A stretch of 64,000 nt of DNA from Fumia xinanensis. GTDB lineage: Bacteria; Bacillota; Clostridia; Oscillospirales; Ruminococcaceae. The stretch covers positions 558,001 to 622,000 of the forward strand of contig NZ_JACRSV010000001.1 in NCBI RefSeq assembly GCF_014384905.1. The letters are read 5' to 3'. Made by a program: the position numbers and the translations under genes. Of this stretch, positions 44,330 through 53,747 are shown in pieces. The stretch's first letter is position 1. The number at the start of each line of letters is the position of its first letter. The notes under the pieces are model-generated. The model did not search any database, was not told the origin of the DNA, and saw only the letters and a program-made list of their open reading frames with translations.

Positions 44330-44397
44330 AATTTGCTGTATCTCTATTATTTCCTATGGGATAATTTTGGTTACTGGGTGAAAAACTTATTTTAACA

Positions 44398-44430
44398 ACA
44401 AAAAAGCGGACAGCAAACACTGCCCGCTCC
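44398..44430 (-). terminator. Terminator of the Asn/Gln-rich peptide gene
   Basis: AGCGGACAG (44405-44413) pairs with CTGCCCGCT (44420-44428) with one mismatch. Seven A on the left give a U-tract on the minus strand. Confidence 0.8.
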
Positions 44431-44453
44431 CCAAGACAATTGTTTCATTATAG

Positions 44454-44615
44454 TTAGAAACAATCCTCTTCGTTTCTTCTGTTCTGGCTCTGGTTGTTGT
44501 TTTGTTTATTCTGAGACTGGTTGTTGTTCTGTCTGTTCTGAGACTGGTTGTTGTTATTGTTGTTCTGAGACTGGTTGTTGTTCTGATTTCTGCTGTTGTT
44601 ATTGTTGTTAGACAT
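44454..44615 (-). CDS. Asn/Gln-rich repetitive small protein, 53 residues
   Basis: A full gene layout is visible on the minus strand: GAGGTG ribosome site, ATG 44615, 53 codons, stop at 44454 and a terminator. The protein consists of repeats of QNNNQSQN with a terminal RRNEEDCF. Almost 80% of residues are Asn, Gln or Ser. It has no membrane helix or signal peptide. I do not recognise a family; a spore-coat, adhesive or prion-like low-complexity role is conceivable but unproven. Codons alternate (AAC/AAT, CAG/CAA), which argues for selection on protein rather than a simple DNA repeat. Confidence 0.65.
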   Translation of the reverse strand: MSNNNNNSRNQNNNQSQNNNNNNQSQNRQNNNQSQNKQNNNQSQNRRNEEDCF

Positions 44616-44776
44616 GATTTTCACCTCACTTTACGATAATAGTATCTGTAATTAGCAAAAATATATACTTTCCGAATTTTTGAATTTTTTTTTACTGAAG
44701 GATACTCGGGTTTGGCCCGGGATATATAATAAAAATTGTTGGGCCGCGCCCAATTGCGAAAGAAAGGAAAATGAGT

Positions 44777-45520
44777 ATGTCTGGACATTCTAAATGGAGT
44801 AATATTAAACGGAAAAAGGAGAAAACTGACGGCCAGAAAGCCAAGATTTTTACCAAGATTGGCCGTGAAATGGCGGTATGTGTAAAGCAGGGCGGCGGTG
44901 ACCCAAACGTTAATGGAAAACTCCGCGATCTCATCGCTAAGGCGAAAGCAAATAACGTTCCTAACGATAATATCGAGCGTATCATTAAAAAAGCTATGGG
45001 CGATGGAGACAAAAATAACTACGAAAACATCACTTATGAAGGATACGGCCCCAATGGTGTTGCGGTTATCGTTGAGTGCCTCACCGACAACCGAAACCGC
45101 ACCGCTGGCGAAGTGCGTCATACCTTTGATAAGTTTGGCGGGAATATGGGTACTACCGGATGCGTTTCCTTCGGCTTTAACGAAAAAGGCGTCATTGTTT
45201 TGGATAACGAGGACGGGGAACTGAATGAAGATAAGGTGATGGAAGATGTGATGGAGGCTGGAGCCGAGGACTTTTCCATGGAAGATGGCGCTGTTGAAAT
45301 CACCACTGACCCTGCAGATTTTAGCACCGTCCGGGAATATCTGGAGGGCAAGGGCTATACCTTTGCCACTGCCGAGGTGCAGATGGTTCCCGACACCTAC
45401 GTCACACTGGAGGAAGAGGACAGCATTAAAAAGATGGGCCTTTTGCTGGAACGGCTGGAGGACAACGACGATGTCCAAAATATCTGGCATAACTGGGAAA
45501 ATATGGATGACGGGGAGTAA
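44777..45520 (+). CDS. YebC/PmpR family DNA-binding regulator or translation factor
   Basis: This 247-residue protein starts SGHSKWSNIKRKKEKTDGQK, the near-universal opening of YebC proteins, and has the three-domain length of the family. GYGPNGVAVIVECLTDN is a second hallmark. YebC-type proteins act in transcription control or relief of ribosome stalling. I use ATG 44777, eight bases after AAAGGA; an ATG six bases earlier is too close to the site. Confidence 0.93.
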   Translation: MSGHSKWSNIKRKKEKTDGQKAKIFTKIGREMAVCVKQGGGDPNVNGKLRDLIAKAKANNVPNDNIERIIKKAMGDGDKNNYENITYEGYGPNGVAVIVECLTDNRNRTAGEVRHTFDKFGGNMGTTGCVSFGFNEKGVIVLDNEDGELNEDKVMEDVMEAGAEDFSMEDGAVEITTDPADFSTVREYLEGKGYTFATAEVQMVPDTYVTLEEEDSIKKMGLLLERLEDNDDVQNIWHNWENMDDGE

Positions 45521-45587
45521 ATTTTCAGCCATATTTCATAAGTATCAGATATATTTAATTGGAATCAGCTTTTTCCTATAAATTTGG

Positions 45588-45634
45588 ACAGCTTTTTTGA
45601 AGAAATAATGTTTCTTTCAAAAAAGCTGTTTTTA
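45588..45634 (+). terminator. Terminator of the YebC gene
   Basis: CAGCTTTTTTGAA pairs with TTTCAAAAAAGCTG around an A/T-rich loop, followed by TTTTT. Confidence 0.8.
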
Positions 45635-45663
45635 CATAAAAATGGAGGGAGAACTTTTGATTC

Positions 45664-45692
45664 TTGACAACGATATTGATGTCTGTTACATT
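45664..45692 (+). promoter_or_regulatory. Promoter of the DUF4434-like gene
   Basis: TTGACA (45664-45669), 17 bp and TACATT (45687-45692), 37 bp before ATG 45730. Confidence 0.75.
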
Positions 45693-45729
45693 GGGTAAAA
45701 GCGTTGATAAAAGAAAGGCGGCAGATCAT

Positions 45730-46614
45730 ATGACAAAGCCAGTCACAGGAACTTGGTTCGAGTTTCAGCATCACAGCAAAATCGAAGGAACTTACTGGAA
45801 TCCTTTGCTCAAAAAGATGGACGACGGCCAATGGCGGCAGCTCATCCGGGATATGAAAGCAGAGGGAATGGAGGTTCTCGTTTTACTGGCGACGGCGCTG
45901 GATTTTAGGGCCTATTTTGACACCGATATTTATCCAAAGGCGGATCTCAACTGCGCCGACCCTATTGGCGTCCTTCTTTCTGAGGCAGAGGCCCAGGAGA
46001 TGAAAGTTTTCATGTCCTGCGGATACTACGACGACTGGAATTATCCATTAAAGAACCGCCAGAGCTTGGAGGTGGAAAAACGCGCCTTCCGGGCCATGGA
46101 ACAGATTTGTGAGCAGTACGGACATCACAAAAGCCTGTATGGGTGGTATCTTCCGGACGAGGCCGGTATTGACGGCAAGATGACCGACGAATTTATGGAT
46201 TACATCAACCGGTATTCCGCACAGATGCACAAGCTGAGCAAGGATTATAAAATGCTGGTGGCGCCATATGGGACCCGTCTCATCTGCACCGACGACGAGT
46301 ACGTATCTCAGCTGGAAAACCTTGACTGCGATTTTATCGCTTATCAGGATGAAGTAGGGGTGCAGCGTTGCCAGGTGGAAGAGTTGGCAGGAGTTTATGA
46401 AGGATTGAAAAGGGCGCACGACAAAGCGGGACGCAGTAAACTTTGGGCAGATATAGAGGCGTTTTCCTTTGAAGGTCCAGTTTACGACAGCCCTCTTTTG
46501 GCAGCTCCAGAAGAAAGGGTGAAACGCCAGGTAGAGGCGGTCTCTCCCTTTGTGGACCGGGTACTGATTTATGAATACCAGGTACGGTTGGGCAAACACG
46601 TGGAAATTAAATAA
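45730..46614 (+). CDS. DUF4434-like putative glycoside hydrolase (TIM barrel)
   Basis: This 294-residue cytosolic protein begins KPVTGTWFEFQHHSKIEGTYW and continues with alternating strands and helices. A GWYLPDEAG segment (about residue 141) holds an acidic residue at a barrel strand end, and LWADIEAF comes later. This layout resembles the DUF4434 family of TIM-barrel proteins linked to glycan breakdown; the name is moderately certain. I use ATG 45730 behind AAAGGCGG. Confidence 0.65.
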   Translation: MTKPVTGTWFEFQHHSKIEGTYWNPLLKKMDDGQWRQLIRDMKAEGMEVLVLLATALDFRAYFDTDIYPKADLNCADPIGVLLSEAEAQEMKVFMSCGYYDDWNYPLKNRQSLEVEKRAFRAMEQICEQYGHHKSLYGWYLPDEAGIDGKMTDEFMDYINRYSAQMHKLSKDYKMLVAPYGTRLICTDDEYVSQLENLDCDFIAYQDEVGVQRCQVEELAGVYEGLKRAHDKAGRSKLWADIEAFSFEGPVYDSPLLAAPEERVKRQVEAVSPFVDRVLIYEYQVRLGKHVEIK

Positions 46615-46617
46615 CAT

Positions 46618-46650
46618 AAAAAAGCAAGCCAATTCCGGCTTGCTTTTTTG
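46618..46650. terminator. Bidirectional terminator
   Basis: AAAAAAGCAAGCC pairs with GGCTTGCTTTTTT around AATTCC. It lies between two converging genes. Confidence 0.92.
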
Positions 46651-46663
46651 TATAATAAAATCC

Positions 46664-49190
46664 TCAATTGTCTTCAGAAGATAAGGCGTCTTCCTTGTTC
46701 CATATGTGAAAGTTGTTACGGCCGCGCTCCTTGACTAAATAAAGGGCCTGGTCAGCTTTCCGGTAAAGGTCATCAAAATCCTGATTAGGCTCGGCGATCG
46801 CTACGCCGATACTGGCAGTTAATGGTCCCGTATTGGGCGCGAATTCTGCTTCAGAAATAATTTGACGCAGCAGCTGACATTTTTCTGCCACATCCGCTCG
46901 CCCAGCCCCTTTCATGAACACGGCAAATTCATCGCCGCCAAATCGGCCTAGAATATCGTTTTTACGGAAGACTCTTTTGAGAATATCTGCAATCCGCTTG
47001 AGAGCTAAATCCCCGTTATAATGGCCGTAGGTGTCGTTGATTTTTTTGAAATAATCCACATCTAAAATAAAAAACGCGCCGCCGTCTTCTTTTTGGTCGG
47101 AGCCAGGAGCCAAATAATCCGCCGTGTGCTGACGACAGGTAGCCGCATTGTAAAGTCCGGTCATGCTGTCCCGCTCTGCCTTATATTGGAGCTGTTCCTG
47201 ATGTGTCTTTTCCTCCTGAATGTCGACGATTTTACCGATGACATAAATAGGCTGCCCGTCGTTGTCGTCCACCTGCTTAAAAATGACACGAATCCAGCGG
47301 GAGGAGTGGTCGGGAAAGGTGTACAGGGTTTCTTCCGAACCTCCTTTTTTACCTTTCTCCAAGATGGTAAACTTGCTTGGTATTTTCATCTGAGAAAGAT
47401 TTTCGGTAACCATGGGCCACCCGAGAAAACGAGCACTTTTTTCCGGCAGGGACAACCTGTCATTTTGTATATCGTATTCGAATAAAAATTCATTGGAAAT
47501 TTCGCTGACTTGACGGTAGCGCTCGGTCTCCAATTCCCGCACACGAAGGTTCATACGGTCTTTGTGCCGATTGAGAAGAAGCAGAACCACTACAAAAGCC
47601 ATCATAATGACCAGGAAAAACAGGGCGACTTGCTGGGGATTGGCGGCAGCGTAACTGGAAAAAGTGATCTGATCTGGCTGATAGGCGTTTGCATAAAGAA
47701 ACGACTGCAGAGAATCGTTATCCAGGCATTGGATGGCCTTGTTCATTATGGTCAGCAACCGAGCGTTGTTTTTGTCAACGAGACCGAAACAGAATGTCCG
47801 GGACCAATCCTCGGATTGGGGAATGACATTAAGATTTCGGTAGTTTTTAGCGGTCTGATAATACTGAGTGGAATAGCTTGTAAGATAGGTGTAGTCCATC
47901 CTGCCGGATGCCACCGCCCTGATACAGTCCTCAGTTGTTTCAAAATAGGAAACATGGCCCTTATATGGGCCGGTGTAGGTGAGGTTTTTAGTCGAGGCGA
48001 GCTTTTTGCCAGACAAGTCTGAAGGGTCTACCTTGCTGTTGAAAACGGCGTTGAGCGGAATGGTGATATAAGGAGTGCTCACCAAAAAAGGGTGACTGTC
48101 AAAAATCCGGTCGTCGTCGGTAATGCCGACGACGATGTCAGCGGCTCCGGACTGTATGAGGCTCTCCACTTCCTCAAAGGTGTCAGCAATAGTCAGTTCA
48201 AACTGCAGCCCTGTTTTTGCGGAGATAAAATCGAGAATATCAATCGAGAGACCGCGGGCCTCCCCACTTTTTGGATCTTTATATTGGAGGGGAGCGTTTC
48301 CTCCAGCGGCAACCGCCTTCAGAACCGGCGCAGCATCGATATAGCTTTTTTCGGTGTCTGATAAAAACAGCTTTTCATTTCCTCCAAAATACTTTTGATG
48401 GAGAAGTGCAGTAAATGCAGGATCAGTCTGCGTGATACTGGCTTGAGCTGAATTCAGGGCGTTGACGATATCGCTGCGCCCTTTGGTAGTCGCAAAATAG
48501 AAGGGTCGGGGATTGATTTGAGCCACGGGGCGGACATTTTCTAAGTGATCAATATCGGTCACAAATAATAGCATCAATTTCGTTATTGTCTAATGCTGTT
48601 ACCATATCTTTTTCTGTGGAATAAGAGATCTGTTCCACGGTAAAATTGTTCATTTTCGCCAATAACTGCAGACTTTCGGCCTGCTGTCCCGGCGTTCCGA
48701 AAATGCCTACTCGAAGAGGATTGAAGGTGAAAAAATTAGTATTGTCGATTTTCCCGTTTTTGTCCAGCACAGAGAGATTATAGTAAGAAGTGCCATAATT
48801 AGAGCTAGGGTAATCGAACATTTCCCCTAGGGACTCGTTATAAGCGAGGCAGCCCATCAAATCAATTTTGCCGTTCATGAGCATATCGAGCAATGTGCTG
48901 AGTTGTTCGTTGATAGTGCCGTCAACTGTGACGAACTCGTAATCCCATCCGGCGTATTGGGCCACTTCCATAAGATATTCATAAGTATAGCCGCTGTAAT
49001 GTCCGTCCTCATCGATTTCTGTCAAGCCGTTCTGGATCGGATAGCCTACCCGGATCAGCTGTCGGCTTTCGCTGGATTTATTGTCGATAGCCGACACGGG
49101 AAACGAAAAAAAGGAAACAAATAGTATCGAAAGGCAGAAGAGGGACAGGAAAATCCGACTGGGATTATTTCGTGCTCGACGAATCATCAT
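46664..49190 (-). pseudogene. Frameshifted diguanylate cyclase with two periplasmic-binding-protein sensor domains
   Basis: Two adjacent frames form one gene of about 840 codons. The upstream part (to about 48560) has a signal/anchor sequence and one SBP_bac_3-type domain ending LDNNEIDAI. The downstream part resumes VTDIDHLENVRPVAQ, a second SBP_bac_3 domain, a membrane helix (VALFFLVIMMAFVVVLLLL), a PAS-like region and a GGDEF domain with canonical GGDEF and an upstream RxxD inhibitory site (RKND). The break lies at about 48560-48570; removing one T from ATTATTTGTG restores the frame. It may be a true mutation or a sequence error. Confidence 0.85.
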
Positions 49191-49314
49191 GAGCGACAGT
49201 CCTCCTCAAAAATACAATAAGAACCGAAATACGCCGAAAAGTATTTATATTTATTTACCATTATATACTCTTTTGTTTTATTTTGCAAATTATTTGGGTA
49301 AATACTTTAAAAAG

Positions 49315-49351
49315 AAAAATCCCTGTTTTCCATCGGAAAACAGGGATTTTA
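49315..49351 (-). terminator. Hairpin terminator beside ldh
   Basis: AATCCCTGTTTTCC pairs with GGAAAACAGGGATT around ATC, with A- and T-rich flanks. It lies just after the ldh stop on the minus strand. Confidence 0.88.
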
Positions 49352-49371
49352 TTTTGCCCAAATAGCTGGAT

Positions 49372-50325
49372 TTACAGGCCCAGGTTCAGTTCGTCGTAAG
49401 CCTCGTGGAGCGTCTGGCAGGATGCATGGAATTTAGAGGTTTCTTCTTCAGAGAGGGAAAGGGAGAGCACTCGTTGGATTCCGTTACGATTTACAATGCA
49501 GGGAACACCCGCGTAGACACCGCTTTCTCCATATTCTCCCCGCAGCATGGCAGAGACGGTGAGTACGCTGTTTTCATTGCTGAAAATGGCTTTGGTGATG
49601 CGAACCATAGCCATGCCGATACCATAATAGGTGGCCCGTTTCGCCTTGATGATCCGCTGGGCAGAAGTGCGGACCTGCTCTTCAATATCCTTCATATCTT
49701 CGATGCGGCAGCCGCCTGTCTCACCGCAGAGGTCAAGAATCGGTTTGGTAGCGAGCATGGCCTGGGACCAGGCGACGAACTCACTGTCGCCGTGCTCGCC
49801 GATGACGTAAGCGTGCATATTTCGGGGGTCGACGTTAAAGTATTCGCCCAGCATGTACCGTAGGCGGGCGGTGTCCAGAGCGGTGCCGGTACCCAGGACG
49901 CGGCGGGGGTTAAAACCGGACAGTTTGGCGGTGATGAGGGTCATGATATCCACCGGATTGGTAGCGACAAGGAAGATTCCGTTGAAGCCCGACTCAGTGA
50001 TAGGGCCGATAATGGAACGGAACACCTCTGTGTTCCGGGTGAGGAGGTCAAGGCGGGATTCCCCGGGCTTCTGGGCGACACCAGCACAAATTACAACAAT
50101 GTCGGCGTTTTCGCAGTCTTTATATTCTCCCGCGTAGATTTTCATGTGGGAGGAGGAAAAAGCCAAACCGTGGTTTAAATCCATGGCTTCGCCTCGGGCT
50201 CGCTCCTTGTCTACGTCGATGAGCACCAATTCATCACAAGCATTTTGATTTAAAAGGGCATAGGCATAACTCATGCCTACCATTCCAGTTCCAATCAGGA
50301 CGACTTTTCGGTTATCAGTATTCAT
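49372..50325 (-). CDS. ldh: L-lactate dehydrogenase
   Basis: This is a 317-residue NAD-dependent enzyme reducing pyruvate to L-lactate. IGTGMVGMSYA binds NAD. Gln85 in AQKPGESR is the residue that selects lactate over malate. Arg91 and Arg154 (DTARLRY) bind the substrate, and His178 in IGEHGDSE is catalytic. It supports fermentative metabolism in an organism that also makes H2. Confidence 0.95.
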   Translation of the reverse strand: MNTDNRKVVLIGTGMVGMSYAYALLNQNACDELVLIDVDKERARGEAMDLNHGLAFSSSHMKIYAGEYKDCENADIVVICAGVAQKPGESRLDLLTRNTEVFRSIIGPITESGFNGIFLVATNPVDIMTLITAKLSGFNPRRVLGTGTALDTARLRYMLGEYFNVDPRNMHAYVIGEHGDSEFVAWSQAMLATKPILDLCGETGGCRIEDMKDIEEQVRTSAQRIIKAKRATYYGIGMAMVRITKAIFSNENSVLTVSAMLRGEYGESGVYAGVPCIVNRNGIQRVLSLSLSEEETSKFHASCQTLHEAYDELNLGL

Positions 50326-50358
50326 ACATTTTCCTCCAGTTTAATGGAAATCTAAAAT

Positions 50359-51402
50359 TTAAAGGGTCTTGGCTGCTCTGGTCCAGCGAACCGCATGTTT
50401 TAGCCGGTGATTTTGGTCCATCCACTGGACGGTGTCCAGTAGGGTTTCCCGCAGAGGACGGGGAATATACCCCAGTTCCTGGGTAGCCTTTTCATGGGAA
50501 AACTGGGCGTTGCTCCCCAGAGTATAGAGAGAATACGAGGTATACAGCGGTGGCTGTCGAAGCATTTTATACCAACTCTCCGCCAAAGGGGCAGTCGCTT
50601 TGGCAAACCAAGTGGGAAGGACGGTTTTGATTTCCTTCCAGCCTGTGATTTCGTGCAGAGTGCGGAGAAGATCGGTCACAGAGTAGTACCGGTTGGAGAG
50701 AATATAGCACTCTCCCTTACGGCCCCGCTTTACACAGGCAAGGATTCCGTCGGCAACATCCCGGACGTCCACAAAATCATATCCGCCGCTGACGCAGGCG
50801 GTGAGGCGGCCGTCCAAGTAGTCCAAAATCAGCTGAGTCAGGTGCCCGTGGCCGAAATCGTTGGGCCCAATGATACCGGATGGGTGGACGACAGAAGCGT
50901 CGAGTCCCTCTTTGGCAGCATTGAGCACAAGCTGAGTCGCGGCGGCTTTGGTATGGGCATAAAGGCCTTTGACCAAGCGGGGATCAAAAAAGTTCACTTC
51001 GGTAATAGCCTGCCCTTTTTTCTTTTCTGGCAAAGCGTGAACCGAACTGACATGAATGAGTTTCTTCACGTGATGTTTTCGGCACAGGTCAATGACATTC
51101 TGGGTGCCGTTTACATTTACGTCCCAGACCTTTTGCTGATACCGGGAGGCAATGGAGACGATCCCAGCTGTGTGGATGACAATGAGGTCAGCACCCTCTC
51201 TTTCCGTGAACAAGGGGGATAGGCTGTCCAGAGAGAGCACGTCTCCCTCCAAAAGGGTCAGGCGAGGGTCATCCCATTTGACCGTATGGTCACCCGACAT
51301 AGTAAGGCCGCGAACGGTTTTCCCCTGATCCAAAAGCTTGCGTACAATGGTATTTCCCAAGTGCCCATTGGCACCGGTTACGATATAAATTTCCTGATTC
51401 AT
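50359..51402 (-). CDS. NAD-dependent epimerase/dehydratase (extended SDR)
   Basis: This 347-residue protein has the NAD motif GANGHLGN at the start, a catalytic YAHTK pair (YxxxK) near residue 146 and the extended-SDR segment HPSGIIGPNDFG. It resembles dihydroflavonol-reductase-like members. The substrate is unknown. I start it at ATG 51402, seven bases after GGGAGG. An ATACCC-GCAAT-GGGTAT inverted repeat lies upstream at 51450-51466. Confidence 0.85.
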   Translation of the reverse strand: MNQEIYIVTGANGHLGNTIVRKLLDQGKTVRGLTMSGDHTVKWDDPRLTLLEGDVLSLDSLSPLFTEREGADLIVIHTAGIVSIASRYQQKVWDVNVNGTQNVIDLCRKHHVKKLIHVSSVHALPEKKKGQAITEVNFFDPRLVKGLYAHTKAAATQLVLNAAKEGLDASVVHPSGIIGPNDFGHGHLTQLILDYLDGRLTACVSGGYDFVDVRDVADGILACVKRGRKGECYILSNRYYSVTDLLRTLHEITGWKEIKTVLPTWFAKATAPLAESWYKMLRQPPLYTSYSLYTLGSNAQFSHEKATQELGYIPRPLRETLLDTVQWMDQNHRLKHAVRWTRAAKTL

Positions 51403-51854
51403 CAAGACACCTCCCAAAGGACAAAACTACCACTTTTCCTACCTTCAGTATACCCGCAATGGGTATCCAACCCGTGAATAGACTTTAAATTTTTATCAGG
51501 GTTTTCCAAAAAGATGTCATGGAATGTCAGGTAACTGTTATGCTATACTGGCTTCAGAAGACAAGAGGGACGAGCATCACAAAAGCCCTGATAGGCAGGG
51601 CCAGCAGGGGCAGGAGCAGTGATGCAGACCAGCTTTATTCCAGGTCCGGCAGGCGCAATGTTTTATAATTTTTTTCTGGCCAGAAGTTTGGGGCAAAGAA
51701 AAGCCTCTTTATACAAAACGCCTATGGACCGTTTTATCATACGGATCCATTTGGCCGCGCTTTGATCTCCAAGCGGCCAGATGGACGGCTATACGAAGGG
51801 ATGATGAAGATGGAATACAATAGATTTTTATTGGAGAACAGAGAGGAGAGGAAG
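51403..51854. other. Structured gene-poor stretch upstream of the phage-like genes
   Basis: I see no convincing gene. A TATACT box (about 51543) is followed by a foldable segment: GCATCA (51574-51579) pairs with TGATGC (51620-51625) and encloses GCCCTG/CAGGGC. A second hairpin, TCCAT-T-TGGCCGC with GCGGCCA-G-ATGGA, spans 51746-51785. It could be a long leader or a small RNA. Confidence 0.45.
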
Positions 51855-52253
51855 ATGCTACTTCAAAGCCTTTATGATTGGGTAGACCGCTGGTTTGGCA
51901 CCTTCCTATGGCAGAAGGAGGGCGAGAGGGAAGCGGCGCAGCTGGCAGCAACAGTTGCCGGAGCGCAAACAATGCAGAACCCACCGAATACCCGAAAATA
52001 CTTACCGGAAGGCTTTGATTTAATCTTGTTGGAGGGGAGGGAAGACTGGTTTCGGATTGCTTTGGCGGCATCTGCTGGAGTTTCCGTGCAAACCATGGCC
52101 GAGCTTTGCGCCGATTTGGCGTCAGATGGGACCATGGTCTTTGATAGTCGTCTTGTGACGATTGACAAAGCCTCTCTGCGGGCGCATAAAGGTCGGTTCT
52201 CCATCTTAGCTCAGGGGCGGTACGCCCCAATTTGTGAAAACATCTCTCTCTAA
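51855..52253 (+). CDS. Unrecognised protein of about 132 residues next to holin-like genes
   Basis: I do not recognise the family. The product begins LLQSLYDWVDRWFGTFLW and has a central RKYLPEGFDLILLEG; it has no membrane helix. AGGAG at 51844-51848, six bases before ATG 51855, supports this start. An ATG at 51810 would add 15 residues. It may belong with the holin-like genes that follow. Confidence 0.5.
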   Translation: MLLQSLYDWVDRWFGTFLWQKEGEREAAQLAATVAGAQTMQNPPNTRKYLPEGFDLILLEGREDWFRIALAASAGVSVQTMAELCADLASDGTMVFDSRLVTIDKASLRAHKGRFSILAQGRYAPICENISL

Positions 52254-52289
52254 AATTCATGATACAATATTAGAAAGAAGGAGTTTCCT

Positions 52290-52613
52290 ATGGTGGACTT
52301 TATCGCCAAATACTGGCTGGAAGTGCTGTTTGGCGCGGCGCTTGCGGCCTTGTCGGCGGCCTACCACGCGCTTTCCAAGCGGTTCCGTGAACAGGATGCC
52401 ATCCGTTTGGGAATTGTCGCTTTGCTCCGGGACCGAATCATCGGCTTTTACAATCATTATTGGGAACTGGGCTTTTGTCCTATTTACGCCCGGGATAATT
52501 TATTGAGCATGTATAAACAATACCACAATTTAGGCGGTAACGGGACTGTTACCCAGCTGGTGGAAGAGCTCCAGAGGCTCCCCACCGAGAAGAGGGAGGG
52601 GGACGAATGCTGA
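52290..52613 (+). CDS. Phage-type small membrane protein (107 residues)
   Basis: An N-terminal hydrophobic helix (YWLEVLFGAALAALSAAYHAL) is followed by a soluble helical part with a YNHYWELGFCPIYARDNL segment. This layout is common just ahead of holin genes in clostridial prophages. AAGGAG at 52278-52283 precedes the ATG. It overlaps the next gene by 7 bp. Confidence 0.65.
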   Translation: MVDFIAKYWLEVLFGAALAALSAAYHALSKRFREQDAIRLGIVALLRDRIIGFYNHYWELGFCPIYARDNLLSMYKQYHNLGGNGTVTQLVEELQRLPTEKREGDEC

Positions 52614-52789
52614 AAATATTTTTCAATCGATTGGATAAACTGCTGACCATCAAGAGTATTGTAACGCTGATTCTGACGGCTGTATTTGCCTGGCTTTCCC
52701 TGAAAGGCGTTTTGAATGCAGATCAGTTTCTTGTTATTTTTACCACGGTCATTGCGTTTTATTTTGGCACACAGGCCAAAAAAGACTAA
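52607..52789 (+). CDS. Holin-like small membrane protein (60 residues)
   Basis: Two hydrophobic helices (SIVTLILTAVFAWLSL and FLVIFTTVIAFYFG) are joined by a short turn, with a charged GTQAKKD tail, as in small phage holin-like proteins. It is translationally coupled to the gene before. No endolysin, portal or integrase is nearby, so it is an isolated remnant or a domesticated pair. Confidence 0.65.
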   Translation: MLKIFFNRLDKLLTIKSIVTLILTAVFAWLSLKGVLNADQFLVIFTTVIAFYFGTQAKKD

Positions 52790-52812
52790 GTATTCTATTC
52801 TTCTTTTTATTG

Positions 52813-52840
52813 CCCGGCCAAAACTGGCCGGGTTTTGTTT
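52813..52840 (+). terminator. Terminator after the holin-like gene
   Basis: CCCGGCCA (52813-52820) pairs with TGGCCGGG (52825-52832), followed by TTTTGTTTT. Confidence 0.88.
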
Positions 52841-52854
52841 TATACTTGATATTC

Positions 52855-52883
52855 TTGACATTCCTGTTAGAGAGGTGTATCAT
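52855..52883 (+). promoter_or_regulatory. Promoter of the PHP gene
   Basis: TTGACA (52855-52860), 17 bp and TATCAT (52878-52883). Confidence 0.75.
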
Positions 52884-52912
52884 GAGGAAAACACAGATTA
52901 GAAGGTGCTGCT

Positions 52913-53704
52913 ATGAGATTCTCTGTCAACCATGATCTTCACTGCCATACTGGCCTGTCCCTTTGTTCAAACGACCCGAAAATGACGCCGGAATGCATTC
53001 TGCGCCACGCTGAGGAAGCAGGCTATGATGTTCAGTGTATTACCGATCATTTTTGGAGTGACAGTATTCCAGACGCCAATGAATTTTACCAGGAACAGGG
53101 GTTGCTCCACGTTTCTCAAAGTTTACCGCTGCCTGAGTCCCAAAAGGTACGTTTTTTATTCGGCTGCGAGACGGAATACTGCGGGGAGGGGAAGCTAGGC
53201 CTTGCTCCAGAGCATTACGACCGGTTCAGCTTTATCATCATCCCACCCAACCACTTCCACATGGAGGGGTTTACAAGATCCTCTTCCTGTGACACCAAGG
53301 AAAAAGTGGCGGAACTTTTCACCCGACGTTTAGAGGAGCTCTGCGAGTTGGATCTGCCCTGGAAAAAAGTGGGAATCGCGCATCTGACCTGTGGGCTTGT
53401 TTGGATGAAGGGCGGCTTTCCTGAGGTGTTTGAAAGGATGGAGCCGGAGCGCCTCAAACCGGTTTTCCGCAGGTTTGCCCAGCTGGGAGCGGGAATTGAA
53501 CTGAACGCGGACTGTTTCCTTCCGGGATGGCGGGAGCAGGAGGATGCTCACTTAAAGCTCTACCGCATCGCCCGGGACGAAGGCTGCAAATTTTACTGCG
53601 GCTCCGACGCTCATCATCCGGAAAGTTTGGATATGGCGACGACTATGCGGGAAGTGGCGGATCTATTAGAATTGACCGAAAGTGAACGATATCTCATTCC
53701 TTAA
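52913..53704 (+). CDS. PHP-domain phosphoesterase
   Basis: This 263-residue enzyme has the PHP metal-site set: HDLHCHT at the start, ITDHFW near residue 43, GCETEY near 84 and GSDAHHPE near 224. It is most like histidinol-phosphate phosphatases or related phosphoesterases. The substrate is unknown and no histidine genes are nearby. Confidence 0.85.
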   Translation: MRFSVNHDLHCHTGLSLCSNDPKMTPECILRHAEEAGYDVQCITDHFWSDSIPDANEFYQEQGLLHVSQSLPLPESQKVRFLFGCETEYCGEGKLGLAPEHYDRFSFIIIPPNHFHMEGFTRSSSCDTKEKVAELFTRRLEELCELDLPWKKVGIAHLTCGLVWMKGGFPEVFERMEPERLKPVFRRFAQLGAGIELNADCFLPGWREQEDAHLKLYRIARDEGCKFYCGSDAHHPESLDMATTMREVADLLELTESERYLIP

Positions 53705-53709
53705 TCATT

Positions 53710-53746
53710 AAAACCCCTGTACAGAACTTTCCGCACAGGGGTTTTT
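53710..53746. terminator. Bidirectional terminator
   Basis: AAACCCCTGT pairs with ACAGGGGTTTTT. It lies between the PHP gene and the convergent DUF5696-like gene. Confidence 0.88.
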
Positions 53747-53747
53747 C

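Noticed and set aside
44454..44615. Possible CRISPR or plain microsatellite in the Asn/Gln-rich region
   Set aside because: Repeat units are about 24 bp with no spacers, and codon changes keep the protein repeat, so a coding explanation is better.
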